In this document: piece after piece, positions 1 through 7,630 of the stretch
How the letters are laid out: every line of letters starts with the position of its first letter
How positions within the stretch are numbered: the first letter of the stretch is position 1
From: Spirochaetales bacterium
GTDB taxonomy: Bacteria; Spirochaetota; Spirochaetia; SZUA-6; DRHE01
Reading direction: 5' to 3'
DNA: 10,904 bases
Assembly (NCBI GenBank): GCA_016935715.1
Contig: JAFGQJ010000262.1
Span: forward strand, 1-10,904
Translations under genes and position numbers: made by a program
Notes under the pieces: model-generated
Seen by the model: only the letters and a program-made list of their open reading frames with translations
Database searches by the model: none
What the model was told of the DNA's origin: nothing

Positions 1-183
1 GACCGAAGAGCTGTAGTACGTGGCGAAGTAGGTAAACGCCAGTAGCCAGGGTCCAAGGTTGCGGAATCCTACGAAGAATCCCTCCAGTTGAGTGGTATAG
101 CGGCGGCAGTAGATGCCGATTCCCGCCATGAGGATGAGATAGAGAACGAGAATGACCAAATTTGTAGCAGTTAGACCGCCCAT
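1..183 (-). CDS. Sodium:solute symporter (SSS family), N-terminal fragment
   Basis: Only the first 61 residues are in the window; the gene runs off the left edge. The ATG (183-181) has a strong Shine-Dalgarno AAGGAGG (199-193) nine bases upstream. Residues 7-25 form a hydrophobic first membrane span. They are followed by a basic turn and the segment EGFFVGFRNLGPWLLAF, which matches the conserved '-DFFLAGRxLGPWxLAF-' stretch at the start of SSS transporters. The next piece, TYFATYYSSS, resembles the second-helix segment of the pantothenate/acetate-like branch. Members are inner-membrane transporters that couple solute uptake to the sodium gradient. The substrate cannot be read from this fragment. 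The neighbouring N-carbamoyl-type amidohydrolase suggests an amide, ureido acid or related nitrogen compound, which is inference. It is the last visible gene of a three-gene minus-strand operon, 22 bases after the microprotein gene. Confidence 0.87.
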   Translation of the reverse strand, partial: MGGLTATNLVILVLYLILMAGIGIYCRRYTTQLEGFFVGFRNLGPWLLAFTYFATYYSSSV

Positions 184-205
184 CGCGACGAACCTCCTTC
201 CTTTC

Positions 206-325
206 CTAGTCTTCGACTTTCCTGTTTCTTCGAATTTCTACCAACCAGACGACGATGATCATGACCACGGTCAGGATGGGTGATAGAAACCAGCCCAACC
301 AGGTCGGCCACGGTGTTCCAAACAT
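206..325 (-). CDS. Small single-span membrane protein, probable symporter accessory subunit (39 aa)
   Basis: This ORF is too short for most gene callers but is well supported. Its ATG (325-323) follows a good ribosome site, TAGGAGGT (338-331), by five bases. It ends in TAG 22 bases before the symporter start, whose own ribosome site lies in that gap. The 39 residues begin MFGTPWPTWLGWFLSP and continue into one hydrophobic span (about residues 10-29, ILTVVMIIVVWLV). A charged tail, EIRRNRKVED, would lie in the cytoplasm. SSS and NSS sodium symporters are often preceded by single-span microproteins of this size that act as small subunits, and the Trp/Pro-rich N-terminus plus one helix fits that pattern. 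The match is by architecture and position only, not by a recognised family signature. Co-transcription with the upstream amidohydrolase (66-base gap) is likely. Confidence 0.78.
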   Translation of the reverse strand: MFGTPWPTWLGWFLSPILTVVMIIVVWLVEIRRNRKVED

Positions 326-391
326 TCCGCACCTCCTAATGGAAATTTTTTCAACCGGGCCTCCTCCCGCCGGAATCAGCCCGCTGCTTCC

Positions 392-1282
392 TCAGTTTAC
401 CAGCTCCCCGTAGGCGTCGGGTCTGCGGTCACGCCAATAGGGGATACGCCTTCTGCCCTCCTCGGCCTCCTCCAGATCGATCTCCAGGGCCACCACCTCT
501 TCCCTGTCCCCGGACCCTGTTTTCAGGATGTCCCCGCGGGGACTGATCACCAGGGAGCGACCCACGTTTTCCCTGTCCCCGTCCACACCCGCCTTGTTCG
601 GAATGCAGACGAACATGCCGTTCTCGTATGCCCGACTTTGGACCAGCCTGCCCCAGACCTCGATCCGGTATTTCTGTCCGTAGGTCGCGTAGTTGGTGGG
701 GTTGAACACGATGTCCGCGCCCTTCAATCCCAGGATTCGGTACCCTTCGGGGAACATGCGATCGTAGCAGATCTGCACGGCTACGCGGGCCTCCAGAGAC
801 TTGATATCAAAGGTGGGGAATCCCAGGTCGCCGGGGGTGAAATACAGTCGTTCGTAGCTTCCCGTGCCCCCCGGAAGGTTGCTGGGGAAATAAGCCGGAA
901 TATGGACCTTCCTGTACTTACCCAGGACGCTGCCGTCTGTATCGAACACCAGAGCCGAGTTGTATCGCTTGATGCCATCCCGTTCACCGTAAGCCAGGAT
1001 GAGGGCCATGTCGTGCTTGCCGGCCTCTTTCACGAGGGGATCGATCAGAGCAGAGGGCAGCGCGTCGAACAGATAGTCGTTGTTTCGAATCAGCTGGCGG
1101 CAGAAAAACGGAGTCAGGCACAGCTCGGTGGTGCAGGCAATGTTCACTCCCTGGGCGGCCGCCTCCTTCACGAGCTTCAGCAGACGTTCCACGATTTTCT
1201 CTTTGTCCTGCGCAAAGGTATCCGGCTCGACCGGAGTCGGACCGGAAAGCTGAAGCGCTGCGATCTTGATTTTTCTGCTCAC
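392..1282 (-). CDS. Carbon-nitrogen hydrolase, N-carbamoyl-amino-acid hydrolase / beta-ureidopropionase type
   Basis: This 296-residue cytoplasmic amidohydrolase belongs to the nitrilase superfamily. The catalytic triad is intact: Glu53 in TELCLTPFF, Lys125 in GKYRKVHIP and Cys172 in QICYDRMFPE. Further family landmarks are RLYFTPGDLGFPTFD (145-159), GLKGADIVFNPTNY (185-198) and a C-terminal RRPDAYGEL. These resemble Agrobacterium-type N-carbamoyl-D-amino-acid hydrolase, as recalled from memory, more than aliphatic nitrilases. Such enzymes split an N-carbamoyl group to give the amine or amino acid, CO2 and ammonia, in hydantoin, pyrimidine or putrescine breakdown. The exact substrate is not determinable here. 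The start is GTG (1282-1280), with a purine run GAGGGGG just upstream. It heads an operon with a microprotein and a sodium symporter, suggesting import followed by hydrolysis. The promoter is close to consensus and carries a dyad over its -35 box. Confidence 0.9.
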   Translation of the reverse strand: MSRKIKIAALQLSGPTPVEPDTFAQDKEKIVERLLKLVKEAAAQGVNIACTTELCLTPFFCRQLIRNNDYLFDALPSALIDPLVKEAGKHDMALILAYGERDGIKRYNSALVFDTDGSVLGKYRKVHIPAYFPSNLPGGTGSYERLYFTPGDLGFPTFDIKSLEARVAVQICYDRMFPEGYRILGLKGADIVFNPTNYATYGQKYRIEVWGRLVQSRAYENGMFVCIPNKAGVDGDRENVGRSLVISPRGDILKTGSGDREEVVALEIDLEEAEEGRRRIPYWRDRRPDAYGELVN

Positions 1283-1336
1283 TTTTTCCCCCTCGCGAGT
1301 GAATGATGCATAAATATTCTTTTATTTGTTAGTAGC

Positions 1337-1364
1337 ATTATAAAGCAGCTTCTTTTCTTGTCAA
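1337..1364 (-). promoter_or_regulatory. Sigma-70 promoter for the amidohydrolase-symporter operon
   Basis: Read on the minus strand, TTGACA (1364-1359) and TATAAT (1342-1337) are both perfect consensus hexamers with a 16-base spacer. Immediately upstream of the -35 box, positions 1366-1381 are A/T only, as in an UP element. The predicted transcription start is near 1330, giving a leader of about 48 bases before the GTG at 1282. This is one of the best promoter matches possible by eye, so high intrinsic strength with control by a repressor is a reasonable inference. Confidence 0.85.
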
Positions 1365-1369
1365 GAAAA
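1353..1369. promoter_or_regulatory. Inverted repeat over the -35 box, candidate operator
   Basis: Perfect 8-bp arms TTTTCTTG and CAAGAAAA flank a single central base. The dyad spans the -35 hexamer (1359-1364) of the operon promoter, the position expected for a dimeric repressor that blocks RNA polymerase. The dyad is seen directly; its use as an operator and the identity of the regulator are inferred. No regulator gene is visible in the window. Confidence 0.5.
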
Positions 1370-1446
1370 AAAATTTATTTTCCGGAGAAGAGCGGCCTGC
1401 GCGGTTGCAGCAGAGCCTACCCTCCGTTCCGTGCACCCGGGCGGTC

Positions 1447-3207
1447 TCACCGCCTTCCGACCGTGTAGATCTGCTGGATGACAGACCGGGTGAGGGCAAC
1501 GGCCTGGCGGCGTACCGCCACCGGTGCCAGGGTCACGATTTCGGAGAAGATCGTTCGGCCCAGCTCCCCCTCGCGGAGGCTGACCCGTACACGGTCTACA
1601 CCTTCGCGCTGCAGGTCGAGCCGGTAGAAAAATCCCTCCTGCTCATCCACCGCCCGGGCGATCTCCGATCCGCATCGCCTCAGCAATCGCACGGACCGGC
1701 GCAGGACTTTATCAGAGCCGTCCACCGGGCCGACGGCCAGGGGCAGGGCGAACCCGTACTGCAGCAGGCCTCCGGGATTCAGCTCGTAGAGCCGGTTCAA
1801 CGCCAGCCGGCGGGAGGAGCTGCCCTTGTCGAGCAGAGGGATCAGATAACGCAGAGAGTCGCAGGTTCCCTCCCGCTCCCAGAACGGATCCATCCCTTCG
1901 ATGGAGCGTTCCAGCAATTCCCGATCGCCCCGGATCTTTCCCTCCTCCTGTTGATAGTAGAGCTCCGCGTGCAGGGAAACCTGCACCTCCAGATCCCGGG
2001 CCAGCCCGAGGTACTTCAGAGCCACCGTCCGGTAGCGCTCGTTGCCCCGATAGAACTCCCAGTAGGCATCGAGATGGTTGCCCTGGAGCAGGTAGGAACG
2101 TCCGACCCGCAGTGAATAGGAGCGCAGCTTCTGACGATGGTAGCAGGCCTTCAGGCGGTACCCGATCGCGCGGAGCATCCGGCGCGCCGCCTGAAAGACG
2201 CCGTCGGGCGGCTCGGCCCGGCTGCTTCGAGCCAGGCCGTCGTACGCGTCTGCGAGGATTTCATGTATGTCCTTGAGATGGCGCTGCACATCGGTGCCGT
2301 AGTAGTACATCCAGGTCCGGTCCCGGGAATCCAGTACCTCCTCTGCGTAGCGCCGGGCCAGCTCGAGCATTCCGAACTTCCGGTACAGGAGCGCCAGGTT
2401 CACCTTGCTCAGCGGTGTGGTGTCCTTGACCATCGCCTGCTGGTACTCCGACAGGGCGCGGGCAAAATCCAGGCGGGACTGGAACAACTCTCCCCTGGCC
2501 AGATGGCCCGGCGCACGGTCTGACAGGAGGATGGATTCTTCGGTATAACGGAGAGCCGAGTTGTAGTGATAGAAGCTGTGCTCCAGGAGCGAGAGGTTGT
2601 AGTAGGCAACCGAGGCGAAGTAGGAATCTTCCTGCTCCAGAGCGTCTTCGATGGCATGGAGGTAGAACCTCTTCGAGTTTTCATAGTCGTACATGCCGGA
2701 ATAGAGGGTTCCCAGGGTCATGTAAACACCCCGGTCCGGGCCGAAGCGCTCGAGGGCATCCAGCAGCAGTCTGGCCCCCTTCTCGAGCTGGTGAGTCTTG
2801 AAGTACATCCAGCCCAGATCATCGGCGGAAGAAACGCTCTCCGGATACAATTCCAGGATCCGCTGCAGGGTGGCGATCGATTCCTGCTCCTGGTTCAGCT
2901 TTCCGTAGCAGCGGGATATCTGAACCAGTGTCAGGTACTCCTCTCCCTGTATCTGCTCGGCGCCCAGGTACTCCTCCAGAGCCAGATTGTACAGCTCCTT
3001 ATCGTAGTACAGATCCGCCAGCAACAGAGGCAGCTCGGCGCTGAGGGGGTATCTCTGTTTTCCCTCCTCGATGATCTGCACGGCGGTCTCGTAGTTTTCG
3101 GCATCGATCGCCTCCTGGGCTCGCTGATAGTACCAGTCGGGGCTCTCCTGGGCCCGGCACACGGCGGGGGAGCAGAAAAGCAGCAGGAGACAGAACAGAA
3201 GACTCAT
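1447..3207 (-). CDS. Exported TPR-repeat protein, last gene of the MoxR operon (586 aa)
   Basis: The start chosen is ATG 3207-3205, which overlaps the TGA of the transglutaminase gene as ATGA. This puts a clear signal peptide at the N-terminus (MSLLFCLLLLFCSPAVCRA, probable signal peptidase I site near residues 19-20). An in-frame extension up to 3309 exists but would bury the signal peptide. Residues about 24-290 are helical repeats with TPR spacing (for example WYYQRAQEAIDAENYETAV, then LADLYYDKELYNLALEEY and DDLGWMYFKTHQLEKGARLL), giving roughly seven units. The middle (330-460) is less regular and mostly helical. The last ~120 residues (470-586) look like a separate mixed alpha/beta domain that I do not recognise. 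TPR proteins commonly close MoxR/Bat operons and are thought to scaffold envelope complexes. Here the location would be periplasmic or surface-associated. No partner or ligand can be named. Confidence 0.85.
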   Translation of the reverse strand: MSLLFCLLLLFCSPAVCRAQESPDWYYQRAQEAIDAENYETAVQIIEEGKQRYPLSAELPLLLADLYYDKELYNLALEEYLGAEQIQGEEYLTLVQISRCYGKLNQEQESIATLQRILELYPESVSSADDLGWMYFKTHQLEKGARLLLDALERFGPDRGVYMTLGTLYSGMYDYENSKRFYLHAIEDALEQEDSYFASVAYYNLSLLEHSFYHYNSALRYTEESILLSDRAPGHLARGELFQSRLDFARALSEYQQAMVKDTTPLSKVNLALLYRKFGMLELARRYAEEVLDSRDRTWMYYYGTDVQRHLKDIHEILADAYDGLARSSRAEPPDGVFQAARRMLRAIGYRLKACYHRQKLRSYSLRVGRSYLLQGNHLDAYWEFYRGNERYRTVALKYLGLARDLEVQVSLHAELYYQQEEGKIRGDRELLERSIEGMDPFWEREGTCDSLRYLIPLLDKGSSSRRLALNRLYELNPGGLLQYGFALPLAVGPVDGSDKVLRRSVRLLRRCGSEIARAVDEQEGFFYRLDLQREGVDRVRVSLREGELGRTIFSEIVTLAPVAVRRQAVALTRSVIQQIYTVGRR

Positions 3208-5369
3208 CGCATCCGCCCGCCTGTCAGCCTGACCGGACTGAGAAAACCCAGGATACGGCGGGGCAGGGAGAAGCATCGATGCAGGGAAGAAAGGAACTGT
3301 CGGCGGCATTCCATTGCCCGCTTCAGATCGTCGGGCTCGAAGCGTTCAGCGAAAACGGCCTGAAGATAGGCCCGCGCCCAGGGAGAAAAACGAAGCGGCC
3401 GGCCTTCCTCGATCCGCTGCGCGTATTCGAGCACGGACTGCTCGCCGGAGGCTCTCAATCCCAATCCCTCGAGCGTAATGCGAGTGGAGGCAAACAGCTG
3501 CTTGACTTTGACCCGCCGGCTGGCCGCCAGCAGCGCCCGCAGCAGGGGAAGAGATTTCAGCAGCGCGATGACCAACAGATAGAGGGCAGGCAGGAGGAAA
3601 TACCACAGGCGGGCTGCCATCTTCAGCCCCCGGACCAGCTCCCCTCCCAGCAGGCGCACCCTGTGCTCCACCTCGATCTGTTCCGCCAACCTCTCCTCCA
3701 GACTGTGCTGGTTCTCGAGGATCTCCTCCAGCAGGCGGGCGAAAGTCTCGAAGTCGAAACCGAAGCGGATCGTGTCCTCCTCTCCGGGGGCAATGACCTG
3801 GGAAGAGGGGTCGAACTCGATCCAGCCGTATTCGCCGAAGTAGACCTCCACCCAGGCGTGGGCCTGATACGCGCGGACCTCGTAGAAGTTCAGCACCGCC
3901 GTATCCGGATCCACGTAGAAGCCCACCGCAACCCGGGCCGGTATTCCCAGGCTGCGGCACAGCAGAGCCATCGAAAAGGCGAAGTAGGAGCAGTAGCCTT
4001 TCTTGCTCGTGTAGAGAAAGTGCGACAGCTGATCGCCGTCGGCGGCCAGTCCCGGCATCAGGGAATAGTAGTAGTTGCTCTTCAGATAATCGTGAATGCG
4101 CAGCACCCGGCCCAGCTGATCCAGCTGGCCGGGCACCGCGGGGCCGACGATCTTTTCGGCCAGCTCCCGAATTCGTTCATTGCCGCCGTGCTCCGTGTAG
4201 ACTTCCAGCTCCTCCGGGGTGAGACGGTGCGCCGAAGCCGGAGAATGAGCGGCGGTGGCCAGCTCCTCCGGGCTCGCATCGCTGACCTGCGAGATCACCC
4301 GGTAGATCCGCAGGAAGGAAGAAGAATTCCAGTTGGTCAGAGGTGCCACCCGGATCGGATAGTTCATGCCGATCAGGGAAGTGGGATCGAAGTTGACGAA
4401 GAAGTACTCCTGGCTGACCTTCCGGCGGGAGAGATGGCCGGGATCCTGGAAATCCTCGGGGGAATCGGGCACTGTCACCGGCAGATCCTTCCATCCCTTC
4501 TGCCCCGCTGGAATGTGATAGAAACCCCGCTTCCCGTCGTAACCGGAGAGGATGTAGCGGCGCAGAAGGATCCTCTCCGCGGGTCCCTGCTTGCGCAGCA
4601 GCAGAACCAGGTCGTCGGACATCTCGATCTCACTCTCCAGCCTGACGTACTGGGAGAAATCGAATCGGAACAGGGTCGGCTTCATCAAACCGCTGCCCTG
4701 GCGGACCATGCCCTGGTTGTAGCGTCCCAACACGAACAGAAGCACGAGCAGGAGAAGCGGGATGAACACCCAGAAAAAGGATGCCGCCGAGCGAACCGCT
4801 GCCCTGTGAGACTGCATCTGAGCGCCGGTCCTGACCAGCACCATCAGCGTGATGGCAAGCATCAGGAAGAGGAACACGGCGTAGGCCAGCAGGGAGGGAT
4901 GGGGGTAGAAGGTGATCCGGTAGTTTCCCTGGGGCCAGAATACGGCCAGGAGCAGCAGGGCGTCGAAGCCGGCTTCCCAGCGCAGGAATTGAGGATAGCG
5001 CAGGGCGAGAAGGTTGAACAGCCAGACCAGCATCCAGGGAAGCAGGCCCGGAAAGAAATCCCTGTCGAAGTAGAAGAACAGAAAGTCCGTATGCGGTCCC
5101 GGTGACAGGGCGGACTGCACCCGGAACACGAGAAAAAACAGCAGGCGAAGAGAGAAAACCGCGACCAGGAACGCCAGGAAAGCCGCCCACAGGCGCAGCC
5201 GGAGCCTGTTCATGCCGAGAGCCAGCAGCACGGCCAGCAGGAAACCGGCGCTCAAGACAAACGGATCCAGCTCGCCGCGGAAATACAGGTAGGCATGGAA
5301 GAACAGAAAATAGAGCAGGAGATTCCGTACGATGAATATCCCCAGTTTCACTCTGTCAGATTGTTTCAA
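3204..5369 (-). CDS. TgpA-like membrane transglutaminase-domain protein (721 aa)
   Basis: The N-terminal third is strongly hydrophobic, with about seven membrane spans (roughly 9-30, 36-52, 58-84, 107-122, 135-146, 158-180, 196-215). An extracytoplasmic region follows, with a transglutaminase-like core. Its papain-type triad is complete: Cys460 in KKGYCSYFAFSMALLCRSLGIPAR, His504 in AHAWVEVYF and Asp520 in GWIEFDPSS. One more span lies near 588-604, followed by a cytoplasmic helical tail of the DUF4129 kind. This layout and length match TgpA-type proteins, which travel with MoxR and DUF58 genes. The reaction is unknown for most members (peptide cleavage or cross-linking in the envelope). The start is a TTG (5369-5367) inside the end of the DUF58 gene (14-base overlap), with GGAAGG six bases upstream. 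A GTG at 5351 would avoid the overlap but lacks a ribosome site. The 3' end overlaps the TPR gene by 4 bases. Confidence 0.9.
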   Translation of the reverse strand: MKQSDRVKLGIFIVRNLLLYFLFFHAYLYFRGELDPFVLSAGFLLAVLLALGMNRLRLRLWAAFLAFLVAVFSLRLLFFLVFRVQSALSPGPHTDFLFFYFDRDFFPGLLPWMLVWLFNLLALRYPQFLRWEAGFDALLLLAVFWPQGNYRITFYPHPSLLAYAVFLFLMLAITLMVLVRTGAQMQSHRAAVRSAASFFWVFIPLLLLVLLFVLGRYNQGMVRQGSGLMKPTLFRFDFSQYVRLESEIEMSDDLVLLLRKQGPAERILLRRYILSGYDGKRGFYHIPAGQKGWKDLPVTVPDSPEDFQDPGHLSRRKVSQEYFFVNFDPTSLIGMNYPIRVAPLTNWNSSSFLRIYRVISQVSDASPEELATAAHSPASAHRLTPEELEVYTEHGGNERIRELAEKIVGPAVPGQLDQLGRVLRIHDYLKSNYYYSLMPGLAADGDQLSHFLYTSKKGYCSYFAFSMALLCRSLGIPARVAVGFYVDPDTAVLNFYEVRAYQAHAWVEVYFGEYGWIEFDPSSQVIAPGEEDTIRFGFDFETFARLLEEILENQHSLEERLAEQIEVEHRVRLLGGELVRGLKMAARLWYFLLPALYLLVIALLKSLPLLRALLAASRRVKVKQLFASTRITLEGLGLRASGEQSVLEYAQRIEEGRPLRFSPWARAYLQAVFAERFEPDDLKRAMECRRQFLSSLHRCFSLPRRILGFLSPVRLTGGRMR

Positions 5370-6669
5370 CGGCGACCTTCCACCTGCCCCGTCGGTTCCA
5401 GCGGCCGATCTCCCGGTCCAGCACCGCCTGAAACGACTCCAGCTCTTCGCGTCCGATCTTCCCGTTCCCGTGGCGCCGCCGCACAGGCGTCCGGAAGAGC
5501 AACCGTCTGATCGAGAGAGGGTCGGAGTGCTCCTGCTCGACCGTCAGCTGCGGAAAAAGAAGCTTCACACCCGCGCCCCGCCGCTCCAGATCGGCGAACA
5601 GTCGTGGCAGGTTGGCCGAACCGGGGGAAGAAAAAAGAAAAACCTGGTACGGATCCCGCCGCGGCAGCGAAAGGGTGTATCGATCGCTCCACCAGACGCC
5701 GGCCAGCTCGGCGAGCAGCTGCCGTTGTTTTTCCGGCGTGATCTCTCTCGGTTTGGGGGCGTCGCACAGGGCAAAAAACACCTGAAACCCTCGGCCTAGC
5801 ATCTCCAGAACCGCGGCCGCGCAGCGTTCCACGAGGATGTCCAGGTAGTCCGCTTCGACCGCTTCGGGAAGCGCCGCCGTAGGAGCGGAGTCCAGAATGA
5901 CGAGGAACCGGGATTCCGGCGGGGGGGTCTCCTCGCCTATGCGAAGGAACAGCTCCGAGGTATGGGCGAACACCTTCCAGTGAACCTTGCGGATGTCATC
6001 CCCGGGGAAGTACTTGCGGACCTCGAGCAGCTCTTCGCTGCGTCTGTGCCGCCGCCGATTCTCCTCCCGCCCGTCTTCCATGCGCGGCGCCCGCATCGGA
6101 GCCCGCGGCTGCACCGAGGGATACACGCGCAATCCCTCCGCCAGGTCGAAGCACAGGGCCCGGCGGGTGAACCCGAGAGCATCGGAGACCACGACTCGAG
6201 CCTGCCGGCTGCGGTAGCATCCCCTGTACCTGGGGATCAGCTCGATGCTCCTGCAGTTCCGCCCGCCGTGCAGGTCGCTGCTCACCTGGAGCGGATCCCT
6301 GCCCGGCCAGTGCAGAGAGATTTCGAAATCGATCCTGATGCCCGGAGCCCGGAAGCGGGGAAGCTCGACGCTGATCTGTGCCGACGCCGCGGCTGCCGGA
6401 AACACCCCTTCGGGTGGAAGGGTGAAATCCACGGGATCCGGTATCTTGTCGAAGTGGCGCCGCAGCACAGCCCGCATGATGCGGTTGGCAAGCAGCGCAT
6501 AGGCGGCAAGCAGAGCGAAGGCTCCGCCCCACAGGATCGCTGCCAGCTCCATGCGCAGCAGCCCGACGGCCAGGATCGTCAGGGAGAGCAGACAGAACAG
6601 CAGCCCCCATCGGGTGAAGGAAAAGATCCTGAGAAGGGCTCCTTTAATAGGCGATCCTCGACAACTCAT
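5356..6669 (-). CDS. DUF58 membrane-anchored protein (437 aa)
   Basis: Two hydrophobic segments near the N-terminus (about 21-39 and 43-61) anchor the protein. A beta-rich region follows (about 95-190), then the DUF58 signature at 213-243. It reads LEVRKYFPGDDIRKVHWKVFAH, with the conserved Arg218, Gly223-Asp224, Arg227 and Trp231. The segment after it (VILDSAPTA, 257-265) sits where a von Willebrand-like metal site would be, but shows D-S-A-P-T in place of a DxSxS motif. DUF58 proteins are regular partners of MoxR ATPases and are thought to be the ATPase's membrane-side client or adaptor. The assigned ATG (6669) lies 26 bases inside the end of the MoxR gene with a poor ribosome site. A good AAAGGAG sits just after the MoxR stop but has no ATG/GTG/TTG in frame at the right distance, so the exact start is uncertain. 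Confidence 0.9.
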   Translation of the reverse strand: MSCRGSPIKGALLRIFSFTRWGLLFCLLSLTILAVGLLRMELAAILWGGAFALLAAYALLANRIMRAVLRRHFDKIPDPVDFTLPPEGVFPAAAASAQISVELPRFRAPGIRIDFEISLHWPGRDPLQVSSDLHGGRNCRSIELIPRYRGCYRSRQARVVVSDALGFTRRALCFDLAEGLRVYPSVQPRAPMRAPRMEDGREENRRRHRRSEELLEVRKYFPGDDIRKVHWKVFAHTSELFLRIGEETPPPESRFLVILDSAPTAALPEAVEADYLDILVERCAAAVLEMLGRGFQVFFALCDAPKPREITPEKQRQLLAELAGVWWSDRYTLSLPRRDPYQVFLFSSPGSANLPRLFADLERRGAGVKLLFPQLTVEQEHSDPLSIRRLLFRTPVRRRHGNGKIGREELESFQAVLDREIGRWNRRGRWKVAVETI

Positions 6670-7630
6670 GCAGGGTAATGTCCCGAATCAGCGAAGGCGC
6701 GTCGATGCGGATGTCCTTCAAACGAATGCGGTGGGAGAGCACCAGCGGAGCCAGCTCCAGGAAATCCTGGTCGATGCAGTAACTCCTGCCCCGGATGAGG
6801 GCGAAGGCCCGGGCCGCCTTGACCAGCATCAGGCTCGCCCTGGGGGAACAGCCCAGCTCGATTCCCCTGTGGCGTCGGGTGGAGCCGGATACGGCCACCG
6901 CAGCCTGCAGGAGACGGTCATCGCAGAAGATCCCCTCCACCGTTTTCCTGGCCTGCAGGATCTCCGACTTGCGGCAGATCGGCTTTATCTTCGGCATGAT
7001 CGTGGCCGCAGGATCCTCCCGCACGATGCCGACCTCCTCCTCCTCGCCCGGATAGCCGATGGAGATCTTCATTAGGAAACGGTCGAGCTGCGCGAGTGGC
7101 AGGGAATAGGTGCCGTCGGTTTCCACCGGATTCTGCGTGGCGATCACGAAGAACAGGGGATCCATGGCGTGGGTCCTGTTTCCGACCGTTACCTGGTTCT
7201 CCGCCATGACCTCCAGCAGGGCGGATTGGACCTTGGGGGTCGTGCGGTTGATCTCATCGGCCAGGACGATGCTGGCGAACACCGGCCCCGCCCGGAAGAC
7301 GAACCTGCGGTGCTCCGGATCGAAGATATCCACGCCGGTGATGTCGTAGGGAAGCAGGTCCGGCGTAAACTGGATGCGCCGGAACACGACCGGCCTCGCC
7401 GTCTTGTCCCGGGAAATCAGGCGGGCCGCCGTCTTGGCCAGGGTGGTTTTTCCCAGACCGGGCACATCTTCGATGAGAACATGCCCCCCGACGAGCAATC
7501 CCGTGATCAGATACTCCAGGGCCTGCCGCTTGCCCCGAATCACCCGTGCAAGGCCGTCGATCAGGCGCGTGGCCAGGGCGTGGTGCTTCTCCACCTCTCT
7601 CTGCAGTCGGTCCGATTCTTGCTCTGCCAT
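6644..7630 (-). CDS. MoxR-family AAA+ ATPase (328 aa)
   Basis: This is a full-length MoxR ATPase of usual family size. Walker A is VPGLGKTT (56-63, Lys61), Walker B is IVLADEINR (121-129), sensor 1 is FVIATQNP (161-168) and a conserved Arg follows in LAQLDRFLM (Arg184). The C-terminal lid has GCSPRASLML (260-269) with sensor-2 Arg264. MoxR proteins form hexameric cytoplasmic ATPases that act as chaperones for assembly or activation of specific partners, usually DUF58 and VWA proteins encoded next door. The gene lies 48 bases after the 157-residue gene and overlaps the DUF58 gene by 26 bases, so the products are probably made together. Start ATG 7630-7628 has only a weak purine stretch upstream. 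No internal promoter is obvious in the 48-base gap. Confidence 0.95.
   Translation of the reverse strand: MAEQESDRLQREVEKHHALATRLIDGLARVIRGKRQALEYLITGLLVGGHVLIEDVPGLGKTTLAKTAARLISRDKTARPVVFRRIQFTPDLLPYDITGVDIFDPEHRRFVFRAGPVFASIVLADEINRTTPKVQSALLEVMAENQVTVGNRTHAMDPLFFVIATQNPVETDGTYSLPLAQLDRFLMKISIGYPGEEEEVGIVREDPAATIMPKIKPICRKSEILQARKTVEGIFCDDRLLQAAVAVSGSTRRHRGIELGCSPRASLMLVKAARAFALIRGRSYCIDQDFLELAPLVLSHRIRLKDIRIDAPSLIRDITLHELSRIAY

Noticed and set aside
326..391. Possible attenuator hairpin (CGGGC/GCCCG) between amidohydrolase and microprotein genes
   Set aside because: It has a five-base stem with a long loop and no U-tract after it; not enough to call a regulatory element.
638..1306. A 222-codon plus-strand frame over the amidohydrolase
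   Set aside because: It is the mirror of a gene with intact Glu-Lys-Cys active site; its product has no recognisable fold.
1366..1430. T-run and hairpin after the TPR gene as an intrinsic terminator
   Set aside because: The weak bulged GC hairpin (around 1393-1420) is separated by about 25 bases from the T-run. The T-run lies at the upstream edge of the next promoter and is better explained as an UP element.
3147..3170. Lipobox-like cysteine in the TPR signal peptide (SPAVC)
   Set aside because: Val at -1 and Pro at -3 do not fit a lipobox even in relaxed form; a signal peptidase I site after CRA is more likely.
3208..3309. In-frame N-terminal extension of the TPR protein
   Set aside because: It would place 34 Pro-rich residues before a clear signal peptide and overlap the transglutaminase gene by about 100 bases, whereas the ATGA start fits both.
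3279..5105. A 608-codon open frame on the plus strand
   Set aside because: It is antisense to the transglutaminase gene, which has a complete catalytic triad and family layout. The plus-strand product is a Gln/Arg/Pro-rich sequence with no domain, as expected from the complement of a GC-rich gene.
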